DNA of 64,000 nt from Tolypeutes matacus (lineage: Eukaryota > Chordata > Mammalia > Cingulata > Chlamyphoridae), in assembly GCA_026826555.1 (NCBI GenBank), contig JAKSZT010054335.1:2099049-2163048 (forward strand), given 5' to 3'. A program made the translations under genes and the position numbers. The stretch's first letter is position 1. The number at the start of each line of letters is the position of its first letter. The notes beneath the pieces are model-generated. The model was not told the origin of the DNA and made no database searches. It worked only from the letters and a program-made list of their open reading frames with translations. Of this stretch, positions 13,931-25,385 are shown piece by piece.

Positions 13931-14261
13931 TTATTCATGTGACCGGGCAGGCGTGGGTGCATGGCATCCTCCTCTTTACTTCTGCTCTGAAGACTCTCCC
14001 TGCAGTTGCACTCCTGAGTGCCAGAGACTGGGTTAAAAAGCCCCTTCGCTGGGAGAGGGCAGGCAGGACGGCACCCCCTCCTGAGTTCCTATGTGTGCAG
14101 TATCTGAAATGGACCTCCAGGACCCCCGCGGCTCTGCTGCGCCAGCACTTCTAAGTCTACTTGATGTCCATAGTCAAGGTTTTCCCAAGAACCAACTTGT
14201 CCATGAAGCTTTCCGCAGCAATCCCAATGCTCAGCAGTCTCCCCCTCCTGCCTTATTGCCC

Positions 14262-14440
14262 ACATCAGAGTTTCTCAAACTTTACCCTGCCTGCAAATCA
14301 TCGGGGCTCTTACTAAGAATGCAGGTTCTGATTCCGAGGTCTGCAGTGGGGCCTGAGGTTCTGCCTCTCTGGTAAGCTCCCATGTGATGCTGAGCTGCTG
14401 GTCCTCGGACCACACTCTGGGTGGCGAGGCCCCACGTCAG
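14262..14440 (+). mobile_element. MER5A-type DNA transposon relic, near full length
   Basis: 'cagagtttctcaaacttta' at the left, 'gtggggcctgaggttctgcc' in the middle, and 'gctggtcctcggaccacactctg' at the right follow MER5A from end to end. Confidence 0.75.
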
Positions 14441-15990
14441 ACCAGTCAGCACGGGTGTTTATTGCTTTCAGTGGTTTCCTGAGGAGACTAGAGCCCAAGC
14501 CCCCTGTGCATCTGCACGGCTTAGCTCAGCGCTGCGGCCAGTGACTGCTTTCTAAATGCTTGGTGGACACCGTGGGGCTAAGGGCAAATCACAGAACCAA
14601 GCCTGAGCCTTCAGAGCTCAATGGATCAGAGCTAGGATTCTGGGCAAGCATTCGAGGCAGTCTCCCCCGGGGTCCGATTCCAAAGTTCCAGCTTTGAATG
14701 ACGGGGTGGGGAGCAGGAGGGACATACACGAGGAAAGAGAAGCAAACGTCTTTGCCCCTCTCTCAGCCCCAGGAGGCCTCGGTTTCGATTCCTGTGTTGA
14801 AATCCCCTTCTTCTCACCTGGTCGTTTGCCTTTTTATCTTAGCTTCTAGAGAAGGATTGAAACTAACAACCTTTGATTCTAAGAACTGAGAGTAATTTCC
14901 TTCTTGCAGGTTTTGAATGATCTCCATGACTCATCTCTCCCTCCACTTTTTGAAAGTCTGTTCAATGCCCCATTTCCCTCTCCCCAGCTCGCCCTCAAGC
15001 CCACTCTTTCCTGGAATGTGTCACCCTTGCTTTGTCCTCTCCCAGGAGATTCCCCACCTTGCTTTTCGTATCAACCTTTCCTCTGGGGCAGAGATAGGGC
15101 AGATGCCCGCCCCCCCATCTGCCCCATATTGTCTCCTCCTTGGTGTTCCCTCACACTGCTGCTCTTGGGTTCCTTGTGCTTTTTGCAGAGGCCCATATAA
15201 CCCCAAGGAGGAGGGGACGGTTCATGTGCCATGGGCGCTGTAAGTGAGGGATGGGACCTGGACGCAGCTCAGAAACTGGAGGACTCTCAGGATTTCATCG
15301 CTGCTCACCTCACCCAGGACACTGGAGAGTGTTCTACACTGTCGTGTGGACACATGTGGCTCAGTGGATAATGGGAAGAAGTGGCGATTGAGCTGGACTG
15401 GGCCAGGGAGTGGCTGGGCTATTGGATTGCATCTGGAGGGGCAGCTGCCATACAGAGCATCTTCCACGGGGCCACTGGGATTGTCCTGACCCAGGAGCCT
15501 TGATTCCATCTGAACAGCTCAACCAAGTGGGGGGGACCTGGTGGCAAAAGTAGAGACTCTAGGTGATGCTCATCTAAATCCACACCCCCAATCCAGGTGA
15601 TCTGTCCTTCGGGGCCACACTGCAGACTGGCAGCTGCCATGCAAGGCAGATTCAGGGGCCCCACAGACGGACTCCAAGTCACAGGAGGTGCTGTCAGGCC
15701 AGGTCAGGAATCATGGCCCAAAGACTGAAAGAGTGAGAGCTTCTCTTTCCTCCCCGAGGAAGACAGGCTGGCATAAGGTATGAGCCTGGAATTTTGAGGG
15801 CGTTTTGTGTGGGAGGGGGTTTTGAAAGGAGGTGCATATGTTTCCCCCTTTATCTTACTATTTTTTTTAAGTGTGCTGAAAGCAGAGCTGCAATCTGATT
15901 GTTAAATCTTGCACAATTTGCTTTGCTAGAAACAATCATTTTGAGGGGAAGCCTGCGATCTGCGGTGTGAAATCTAGTTCTTTATCTCTT
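14441..15990. other. Unassigned sequence; no gene supported
   Basis: Several short overlapping frames on both strands, none with recognisable content. No clear repeat. Confidence 0.4.
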
Positions 15991-16586
15991 CAAGGTGTGA
16001 CTTTCAACACATATTTCTATTGCGTTTTTTGTCTTTTTCTTGCAAATTTGTAAGAACTCTATATGTTGTAGATACTAATACTTTATGGGTCATCTTTGTT
16101 GAAAGTGTCTTTTCTTCTAAGCCATCATTTGTCTATTGACTTTGTTTATGGTCTATTTTGTTCTACAAAATTACTTTTTAAAATATAGTCAAGAATGTGT
16201 ATCTTCTCTTTTACAGCTTCTGCATAGCTGTGTCACTTATGCTAGTATAAGAAAAAGTTGTTGATCTTTGTGGGCTCCAGAACTTTTTTTCTTAGAGCCT
16301 CTTGGGTTTTATTCGCATGCAAGCTTTTAACAATTTTTTTCTTGTTGTCCTCATTGTATTTGCTATGTAAGGTAATCTTGAATTATAAAGGTGGGGGTAG
16401 GCACCCTTCCATGGCTTCTGATCTTTGTGGACTTAGTTTTAATATTTTACCATTAGGGGTGATATTTTTTGAGGATTTTTTTCTTTTGTAACAGGCTTCA
16501 TCATAAATAGATCCATGATTTCCTCTATTTTATTTAGAGTTAGTATGGAGAAGAATTGCTGAGTTTTATCAAATGACTTTTCAGTA
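15991..16586 (-). mobile_element. Antisense old L1 ORF2 fragment (left part)
   Basis: T-rich antisense L1 wording ('ttgcaaatttgtaagaactctatatg' onward; later 'gagttttatcaaatgacttttcag'). The L1 sequence resumes at 17576 after the inserted 961-bp segment. Confidence 0.6.
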
Positions 16587-16600
16587 TCACTTGGTTTTTT

Positions 16601-17561
16601 CTTAGATGATAAATTGTTTTATAAGATTAAAATCTAAGATCTGCCTGCTCTTCCTCTAATAAAGCAAATTAGCTAAACCCATACCCAAAGCCCAGAATCT
16701 GCCTCACAAATGAAGGCACTGTTTGCCAGATGATGATTTGAAAGGAAGACATAGTGCAATCATTTGTATAGAGATCTAAAGGTATGGATAAGGTATTGAA
16801 CTCTAGGTGACTGACCTGGAATATAAAAATACAAAGGGCCTTAGAAAATATTCATTTTGTTCATAGCCTTATAGCAAAAGATTATTTTCAAGACTCTGTT
16901 TTGACAAAAAAGTAGAGATACTTGAATCAATTCCTAGTAGAAGCTAATGTTTTAGGCCATGTTGAGAAAACCAGCATTAACAGATCATCATCCCTTTTTG
17001 TTCTAACTCTTACCTATTTGGTTAATTTTGCAAGAGCGCTCTGAAGCAATCCCACATAGACCTGCCAAAGCACCTGATATGTAAAAGCTTTTGCTGGCAT
17101 CCAATAAAGCCAATTTTTGTTGTTATAGATTTGTCACTTCCAGAACATGGGCAATTGTGGAGTCAGTGTATTAATGGCAAAAAATATAATTACTCCAAAT
17201 TACTAATAATGTCTTAATTTGTGCAAAGCTCAAACTTGAAATCATTTCACTTGGTATGATCACTGCCTGGAAATGTGATATGTTGGCATCTAAGGCATCT
17301 CAATTGAAATATAACCTTCCTTTATTTCAATTACTGTTCACCATGAAGATTCTTATCGTATAATCCTGCAGTGGAGATTCAAATTAATGATGCTCTAAGC
17401 TAGGACAAGTAAAAAATCATAAAGTACAGTATATGAATATACACTGAGGTGAAAAAACCAGAGAGATGGTCTGTTCTGTGGCAAACTAAAAGTAGGTCAG
17501 GGCTTATAAAACACGATTTGGGCTTGTCAAAGGGGCCAATCTACCACGGTGAGGTCAGGTG
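16601..17561. other. Unidentified 961-bp insertion in L1, flanked by a 14-bp direct repeat
   Basis: The repeat tcacttggtttttt occurs at 16587-16600 and 17562-17575, and L1-like sequence lies on both outer sides. That makes the interval look like a retrotransposed insertion with a TSD. The content (AT-rich, no long frame) matches no family I recognise. If it is minus-oriented, its 3' end abuts the T run at 16595-16600. The first ~35 bases could still be L1. Confidence 0.4.
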
Positions 17562-17575
17562 TCACTTGGTTTTTT

Positions 17576-17841
17576 AATTTGCTGATCTAATGAGTTAAGT
17601 AGAATGACTACCTAATCTGAGCCACCTTCACATGTTTCGAGAGCATTACTTGGCCATGCATATTATTCTTTTGATATATTGGATTTCATTCACTAATGTT
17701 TTGATTATAACTTACAAATTTAGAAATGATATTGACATAGTTACCTTTTTACATTCTATCTTTAAAATAGGCTGGCTTCATAAAAATAAATGGAACATTT
17801 TACATCTTTTTCTATGAGCTGAAATGATTTAAATATTTTTT
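17576..17841 (-). mobile_element. Antisense old L1 ORF2 fragment (middle part)
   Basis: Continues the L1 of 15991-16586: 'aatttgctgatctaatgag' and, further on, 'ataggctggcttcataaa' are antisense ORF2 wording. The L1 is split again by the RRAGC retrocopy and resumes at 19864. Confidence 0.65.
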
Positions 17842-17858
17842 AAAAGTACCTATTCTTT

Positions 17859-19846
17859 TTTTTTTTTTTTTTTTTTTGGAGTAAATACATTTATTGATAT
17901 CCATTTATATAGTTCAATGAAATAATCTATAAATATAAAAGTATTTTTCTTTTGGATATCATCATGATCCATGTAAATACTCAACAGTCAGAATCATCTG
18001 CAGGAAGCACTCCAAGTCACACTGTTAGGTTTACAGACCTGAATATACATATTTCATGAAACAGTGGCACTTATGTACTCAAGTGGTCCAGTGGCTTTGG
18101 AATATATACTGGGCATGTGGAGTAAAAATGTGTAAATGTAAATCAACGGAAAGAGTATCAACCATCAACAAAAATAAACAATTAAGAATTAATATCCTAA
18201 GCGAAGAAAGTACCACAGTTAACACTTGGTGTCAGAATACTGGAGACAAGTATGTAAAACAACACATGTTGTGGCACCATGTGCTCTCTCCAACTCCCAG
18301 TGGACAGTCCACCAGTGCCTTAGGGTCAACAAAACAGCAATTCTTAAGGAATCTAGATAGCTTAGAATAAGAGATATTCAGCGGATGATATCAAGATTAA
18401 AGACGCTAAATAGTTCTGTGACATAATAAGTTTCTCCCCCCGAAGGAGGAGATTGTGGGGAAAACTTTTTTTTAAATTACCTTTGTTAAATTATCATGAT
18501 CATTCATCTAATGCAAGAATCCAGTCATCTGGGTACCCAAAACACAGGTGCAAACATTTTTTGTTTAAAAGTTTTGACCTCAATACTTCCAAAGGAATTA
18601 ATGTAGCCACTGTTGAGCCTTGCTCTCCAGCTGATGCAGCATAACATTCTCTCTCATTTCTTCAGTATCAAATACAGGAATGTCCTTTTCTGCAGTCAGA
18701 CTATGTATCTTCTGAGTTAGCAAGCAAATGCATTTAAAAGGTCTTAGGTGTACAATGTCCAAAGTTGAAATCTGAGAGGCAGTGTTAGAACTTAAGCAAG
18801 GCAGGATTTTTAGAGACTACTCAAATGAAAACCTAAGTGAAGCATATAAAAATTCGGGTTTTTTTCCTATTATTTTTCAAATGGTAATTGACAGCAACAT
18901 TCCCTGGCAAGGATGTGTAAATTGGTGTTATCTCCAGGTCCAAAATATCCCAACTACTAAAGACCCAAAAGAGGGGAAAAACACACGAGTTCTGTGGTCT
19001 CTAGAATTCTTTTTTTGCCGTTTTTTTAAAAAGAAATAGTAGCTTCAGTTGTACACCACCAGTTGAAGGGGTTTTCATCCAGATGAGAAACTCTCCCCCT
19101 TATCTCCAGTGGGACAGGCACCAGATTCCCACAAGCAGCAGCTCCCATGTCCTGTAGCACATGGCATCTGACCCTGGAGTGAAGAACAAGCTGGCACAGA
19201 GCCAGCTTGAGGTTCAGGCTAGACAGCATTTCGTGGCGTGCCATTGTGTGCCAACGCTTTCAGGCTGGGGACACTGGTCTGGTGACCACAGCTCCTGTGA
19301 GAAGTCACACCCACCTCAAAAACCTCATGAATAGCTTTTCGGAAACAGTGGAAATTGTAGTCTATTAAACCTGTGCATCAATGACATATATCAATGCTCC
19401 CGTTCCCCTGAAGATCATCTCGTAGTCAAAGGTTGGGTCAAAAAAGTCCATTTGCCCAGGAAAATCCCATATCTGGAAATTCACAAAGGAGCTATTGGAT
19501 ATGTCATCTTTATAAATTTTGTTGGTACTTTCCAAAAAGAGGGTCTCGTTGGGTGACATTTTATGAAACACCACCTTCTGGATGGAGGACTTGCCGCTGT
19601 GCCGGAGCCCCATGAGCAGGATCCGCAGCTTGGAGCTGTCAGCGCCCCCGAGGCTGCCACCTCCTCTTCCTCCTCCTCCACGCCGTAGCCGAAGTCTTTG
19701 GGAAACGAATCCGCCGCGCCGTAACTCCCAGCGAGGGGCGCCTCCTCCGTCCCGTACTGCAGGGACATGGTGGTGGAGCCGCCGCCGCCCGCGCCCTGAC
19801 AGGCCAGGCTAGGCCAAGCCAGGCCGCTGCCTCCCCAAGTCCTCCC
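17859..19846 (-). pseudogene. RRAGCP: Processed RRAGC pseudogene (exon-skipped retrocopy)
   Basis: Intronless minus-strand copy of the mRNA for RagC, a small GTPase of the lysosomal mTORC1 amino-acid sensing pathway. The original ATG is at 19766-19768 after a ~78-base 5' UTR. The N-terminus ([20 protein letters not shown]) and the G-domain ([20 protein letters not shown] to IYVIDAQ) are well kept. A deletion and frameshift near 19640-19670 and an internal loss at about 19371 are the main lesions. At 19371 the copy jumps from IDAQ directly to the last coding part ([20 protein letters not shown]), ending at the original stop 19219-19221. About 650 coding bases are missing, and the junction (cacag/gtttaatag) looks like an exon-exon join. 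A long 3' UTR, AATAAA at 17890-17895 and a 22-base A tail (T run 17856-17877) follow. TSD: aaaagtacctattcttt at 17842-17858 and 19847-19863. Confidence 0.95.
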
Positions 19847-19863
19847 AAAAGTACCTATTCTTT

Positions 19864-20130
19864 AAGAGCTAGGCAGAATTTGGTGAAACCATCTGGTTCT
19901 GGTACCTTTTGAAAAGTAGATTTTGGTTTACCTTTCTAATATTTTTCTGTAGTAACCAGCCTTTTCTACTTTTCACTTCTTGCTAAGTTAATTTTGATAA
20001 TTTAAATTTTTCTAGCTCTCCCATTTCCTCGGGGCTTTAAAATATGTTGCCACAGCGTTGTATGCAGAATTCACCTGTAATTTGTTCTCCTTTCCGTATT
20101 TGTGGTTATGTCTCCTTTCTCCTTCCTAAT
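19864..20130 (-). mobile_element. Antisense old L1 ORF2 fragment (right part)
   Basis: 'ggcagaatttggtgaaacca' then 'ctggttctggtaccttttg' continues the L1 that the RRAGC copy entered. Confidence 0.6.
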
Positions 20131-20139
20131 GAATGGTCT

Positions 20140-21340
20140 GTTCACAGAAGAACAAATCCAAATGGTTAACAAACATGAAAACATGCTCAAACACATAATT
20201 TACATTTAAAATGAAATATCACTTCATACCAATTATAAGAACAGCTCTTGGAAGGGTGGAAATGCCTGCTACTAGTGAGAGGTTTCCTCATAGGTCATGT
20301 GTGGGAAAGTAAAATAAATTGTTGTCATATCATAATTGTTTGTTTCAGAAATTGACCTGGGGAAGCAGATATGGCTCAAGCAATTGGGCTCCCGTCTACC
20401 ATATAGGAGGTCCAGGGTTCGTTTCCCAGGGCCTCCTGGTGAAGGCAAGCTGGCCTGCATGGCAAGATGGCCTGTGTGGCAAGCTGGCCCGAGCACAGAG
20501 CTGGCCCACACAGAGAGCTGGCACAGCAAGATGATGCAGCAACAAAAAAAGAGACACAGAAGAGAGAGAATGAAAGACACAGCAAATCAGGGAGCTGAGG
20601 TGGCGCAAGAGATTGAGCAACCCCTCTTCACTCTGGAAGGTCCCAGGATCAGTTCCTGGTGCCACCTAAGGAGAAGACACTCAAAAAAAAAAAAAAAAAA
20701 AAAAAAAGAGAAGACAGGCAGACACAGAACACCACACAGAGATCAGATAGTGGGTGCAAAAACAACAGGGTGGGGTGGGGGAGGTAATAAATAAATAAAT
20801 CTTTAAAAAAAAAAAGTGATCTGGCAGGATCTTTCAAATTTAAAGGATGTATCCTGTGAGTCACCAATTTTGCTCCTGGAAATCTATGCTATAGAAATAA
20901 AAGGATATTTATGTGGCAACAAAAACAAACAACAAAAAACAGCTGGAAAGAAAATGACTGATTCTAAATACTAGAAAGACTCAATAAATTATGGTCATTC
21001 ACACCCTAGAATATTGCTTAATACTTAAAAACAAGGAATTAGAGCTACGCTAGCTGTTTGGAAACATTTCCACAAGGTATTGCTGGAAGAAGAAAGTAAG
21101 GTGAAAAGAAGGTGCAACCCCCCGTATGTATGGATATGGCTGCATTAGCGCCGAGAAAGCTGTGACATGAGTCACCGGGTGGGACTGGAGGCATTAGATG
21201 GAAGGTGGGGGAGGAGTGTGGGAGGCTGGTAGGAAAAAAAGAGAGAGAAGACAAAGACTTTACTAAGAAGAAAAAGACACCCCAGCATGTGCATAACACA
21301 ATATCATAGATATAAAAATACATATATGGATTTGTTTATT
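20140..21340 (+). mobile_element. Old L1 3' region (sense), carrying a SINE
   Basis: 'ggttaacaaacatgaaaaca' and the following sequence, and after the SINE 'caccaattttgctcctggaa' and 'ctggaaagaaaatgactga', resemble L1M 3' UTRs. Decayed. Confidence 0.55.
20361..20815 (+). mobile_element. Xenarthran tRNA-derived SINE (long form)
   Basis: Head ggaagcagatatggctcaag, B-box-like gggttcgtttccc near 20415, the agctggccc body, an internal A run at 20682-20707 and a terminal A-rich tail. A weak target duplication (gacctgg / gatctgg) flanks it. Confidence 0.88.
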
Positions 21341-21956
21341 TGCTTAAAAACTAGAATAAATGATGTAAAGTTAAGTACCTCTATTGAATGGGAGCATGTC
21401 CATAACGTACAATAATGTAAGTTAACAAGTTGAAGAGAGGTAAGTACCATATGATGATATATTAGTGAAAGCAAACAAAGAAACTTCTGTATGTGTAGAT
21501 GTGTTTGTGATTTTTTTTCTGCTTATTTGCATTTATTTTTGCATGAGTAAGGGTAAGGGAGAAGAGAAGGCAATTACCTTTGCTCTTATCCACCTTTAAA
21601 ATACGAAGATCTCACTTGCTACAACATACATGTATTAATTTTGTAATCTGAAAACCATCAAAAGATGAAAAGAAGGCATAAAGTAGAAAGTAAAATTAAG
21701 CAGTAACTATTACAACGTTTAAAAATATTTTCTTCCAGTCTTTTTTCTATAAAAGCATTTCGGATAATTAGTGATGGTTGGTTGTCCCTCTTCTTGTGGT
21801 ACTTATGATCATTGCCTGAATCTATTAATCCATTAGGTGCAAAATGGTGAAACATTTCTTCTTCATTTATTAGCTAGACTACTTCTATGAAGAGACGATT
21901 CCTCTCCTCTACTAGTCTTTACACACACACACATGCACATGCACACACACACACGT
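21341..21956. other. Unassigned AT-rich DNA with a CA microsatellite at 21921-21954
   Basis: An imperfect (CA)n run sits at the right end. No gene is supported. Confidence 0.45.
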
Positions 21957-22480
21957 TCCCAATGTGGTAGATTAAAGGTGGCTACAAGTTCTCTGACATT
22001 CCTTCCCCTGAAAGATGAGGCCCATGTCCTCTCCTTTAAATCTGGGTGGGCTCTGTGACTGCTTTACCAACGGACTGTGGCAGAAGGGTTACTTGGTGAG
22101 TTTCAAGGCCTGGGCTTGAGAGCTTGTCTCTCAGAAGTCTGGTTATCTTGATGGAAAGACCATGTGGAAGGGCCCTGAGGCCATCTGGAGAGAGAAAGTG
22201 AGCCAGCTGAATGGAGTGTTCCAGCCATCCCCACCAAGGTGCCAAATATGTGCGTGAACCTGCCCTGAACTCTCCGGGCCAGCCTAGACACTAAACAGAC
22301 TCTAATTGCAAAAGCACTCAACCCCTCCATGGCAGTGGTGGAACAACAGCCCAAAGCCATCATCAGCCACCACAGGTAGAATTGAGCTCTCGAATCCACA
22401 GTCTTCCAAGTCCATACTCTCCCAGTGATATGTCAGTCTCTATGGATTTTCAATGTGAGCCCCATATTGATAATCTGCAA
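21957..22480 (+). mobile_element. MaLR-type (MLT1-like) LTR relic
   Basis: 'atgtggtagattaaaggtgg', 'gggtgggctctgtgactgctt' and 'ggcagaagggttacttggtg' are the wording of MLT1-class LTRs. It is a solo LTR; no internal retroviral genes are seen nearby. Confidence 0.6.
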
Positions 22481-22849
22481 CCTATAAACCAACATCATGT
22501 TTAAATATAACCCAAATGTAGTAATGGGAGGAATGCAGAGGGAAGGCAAGTGCAGGGAGAGACAGCAGTATTTAAGCTCCCTCTCCATTGCTCATTTCCT
22601 GTTCCCCTTTCCTTTGACCACTGCCTCCCTGGTGGAGCCGTTGTGGTGGCCCAGCCCTTCATTCTTCAGCCATCTGAGATAGTCACAGATTTGTCTGTAT
22701 AGGACTGCAGTCGTTTCTGTTAACCCCTGCCTTTGGGTATAAAAGTACAAGCAGAACAAAAGGTTCCCCTAGACTTCACCCATTCTCCTCTAGTGACTCC
22801 GTGCCCTTGGGAATCCATTTAAATCACCCTGGCATGCATATATGCATTT

Positions 22850-23487
22850 GATCTTCATTATTTATGGATTCCATATTTATGAATTTGTCCACTCACTAAA
22901 ATTTCTATGTAACCCTCAAATCAATACTCTGAACAATCTTTAAGTCATTTGCGGATGTCCATAGAGCGGTGAAAACTTTGAGTAGCCTGATGTGCACATT
23001 CCTAAGTCAAACCAGGTGATGTTCTGCCTTCTTGTTTCAGCTCTCATAAAAGTGTCCTTTTTGTGGTATATTTTGTGACACTTTTTCACATTTTTGTGCT
23101 TTTTTTCGCTGGTGATTTTCCTGTTTAAAATGGCCCCCAAATGCAGTCCTGAAGTGCTATCTAGTGTTCCTAAGATCAAGAAAGCTTTAATGTGCCCTGT
23201 GGAGAGAATGTGTGTGTTAGATAAGCCTCATTCAGGTGTGAGTTGTAGTGCTGTTGGCCATGAGTCCATGTTAACGGATCTACAATATATATTAAATAAG
23301 GTGACTTTAAACAGAAACACACCTGAAAGAAGGTCATGTATTGACTGATTGATGAAAATGTTGAGTCCAGAGGCTTGCAGGAACTTAACCATGTATTTCA
23401 CCTTGGGGCAAGTTTCAATATTCACTAATTCAGGGTTTGTGGTGACTTTATATACCGTAATTACTGTAAATAATGAGAATCAACTAT
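22850..23487 (+). mobile_element. Tigger (pogo-type) DNA transposon fossil
   Basis: Ends resemble each other as inverted repeats (left gatcttcattatttatgg; right ataatgagaatcaact). From 23130 it encodes the start of a Tigger/TIGD-type transposase: MAPKCSPEVLSSVPKIKKA, then a helix-turn-helix-like stretch with 'VLDKPHSGVSCSAVG', ending at 23348 in a stop. Only the N-terminal DNA-binding part remains. The element is a deleted, nonautonomous form, long inactive. Confidence 0.8.
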
Positions 23488-23714
23488 CTCACCATTTCTC
23501 CATTGTGTAAGGAAATGGTCAAGGGGCATGCTCAGTTTCCAATTTAGGGGCACTATTGTTGGGTCCACTTGCAGAAGCATTCTTACTTGGGCACTAAAAC
23601 CTTGAGACTAGCAGAACCTAGAGATATGAAGACAGATAACAACATTTGTGAGAAGATCATTAGGTAAAACCATGAGATGGGTCACTACCTCCTGCCTCTC
23701 TCCAGCCATCTCCA

Positions 23715-24175
23715 GAACTGTGCATTCTGTAATGGGTTAACTTGGCCAAGTTATGGTGTCCACTTGTTTGGTGAAGCAAGCACTGGCCTGATTACTACTG
23801 GGAGGGTATTTTGTGGATTTACATCGTTACTCAGTTGATTGCATCTGTGCCTGATTACATCTGCAATCACCAGAGATTTCCTTCAGCAATAAGAGGTTTC
23901 TCCCAATCAGTTGAAGGCCTGAAAGAGAGAACTGATGATTCCAGCAGCCAGAAAGAAGAATTTCTATCTCTACTTCAGCCAGCCAGCTTCTCCTGGGGAA
24001 TTCAGTAAAACCTTCATGGGAATTCCCAATTTGTGGCTTGCCCTACAGAATTTGGACTTGCCAATCCCCATGGTCTCATGAGCAAATTCCTACAGTAAAT
24101 CTCATTATATACATGCACACACACACACACACATCTCCTGTCAGGTGTTTCCCTGGAGACCCCTTACTAATAAGG
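23715..24175 (+). mobile_element. Ancient mammalian repeat of unnamed family
   Basis: Wording such as 'caatcagttgaaggcctgaa', 'agaatttggacttgccaatc' and 'cctacagtaaatctcattata' is familiar from a widespread old mammalian repeat, but I will not name it. It ends in a CA run at 24114-24133. Confidence 0.5.
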
Positions 24176-24473
24176 TTCAGAGGCTAGACCATTTCCTTAA
24201 AATGGCATCTCAACCTTGCAAGACGTTGTCTCAGTTGGTAACTTAGCCGAGTGTTTACATAATGTTAAAAAAAAAAAAATGTTGATTTTTAAGACATAAC
24301 TAGACAAAGAAAAGCATTACACCAATGTATCTTTAGACTTTTTATAAGACTTCCAGAAATATCTATAGTTTCCTGAAATAACCATACAGATGTTGTTTTT
24401 TTTTTTTTTTTTTTTTTTTTCTGTTTTAACTCCTTATGAGTCACAGGAAGCAAAATAGCACATAGTTTGTCCG

Positions 24474-24720
24474 TTTTTTAATTCCCCCCCCCCCCCACAG
24501 CCCCTGAGATGGCTGCCTGGTCTGTCTGCTTGTCTTCCTCAGGAGGCACAGGGAACTGAACCCAGGAACTCCCATGTGAGAGGCGAGTGCCCAACCACTA
24601 AAGCCACTTTCACTCGTGGCCTATTGCAGCTCATCTTCTTTAGGAGGCAGCAGGAACTGAACCAGGGACCTCCCATGTGGGAGTCCGGTGGCCAATTGCT
24701 TAAGCCACATCCACTCCCCC
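24474..24720 (-). mobile_element. Xenarthran SINE, two tRNA-like units, antisense
   Basis: Two reverse-oriented tRNA-like units: 24541-24615 and 24642-24720 (gaactgaaccagggacctccc, then ccacatccactccccc). An odd run of about 14 C lies at 24485-24498, and a separate long T run at 24395-24420. Confidence 0.8.
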
Positions 24721-25024
24721 AGCGCATAACTTCTTGACAAGTACCTAATATGAAAATAGTGTATATAAGCATTCAGTGCCATTCAAAAATGGGTTTGAGG
24801 TAACATGGCGTAGGTAAAAGTCATAGTTAAAAGAATCTGATTTTTAGCTTCTTGACCTTTGGAAGACTGAAAAGCCAGATGCCTATTTCAATGTCGGTTT
24901 TGGGGTTTCTGAACTGGAGTGCGATCAGTGATCATGTGACCTTGTAACTCATCGCCATAAGAATGGTTGTAGCAATGTCTGCAACACAAGCACGTGCTGA
25001 TGCTAACAACTGAATATTCAGTTC

Positions 25025-25385
25025 CAAGTATAAGTGTGTTGGTTTCGCCCTCCATTCACAGGGGTCCCCACCATCAGACTTTCCACAGGCCCCTCTGGAT
25101 AACTGCATTTCTCATCCTCACACTGACACGACTGGGTGGGTCCAAGGGGCACTGTTCCCTCGGAACTCACTTTCTGGAAGTTTGGAATTTCCCAAACCAT
25201 CAATTTCTGATTAGGTGCGTGGCTTGTCTCCCCCACGGCTGCAGCTTGGTGACAGCATCTCTGACGATGCCTTGATTTGGACACTTTCACAGCCTCAGAG
25301 CTGTAAGGTTTTACCCTAATAAACTCCCATTATAAAAGCCAACACATTTCTGGTGCATTGCTCCAGCAGCTTTGCAGACTAAACC
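25025..25385 (+). mobile_element. Ancient LTR-like repeat, unnamed
   Basis: The right part 'agctgtaaggttttacccta', 'ataaactcccattataaaag' and 'ccaacacatttctggtgcat' is familiar old mammalian repeat wording with a polyadenylation-like segment. Family not assigned. Confidence 0.45.

Noticed and set aside
21957..22480. Possible endogenous retrovirus locus
   Set aside because: Only a solo LTR-type relic is present; no gag, pol or env sequence lies nearby.
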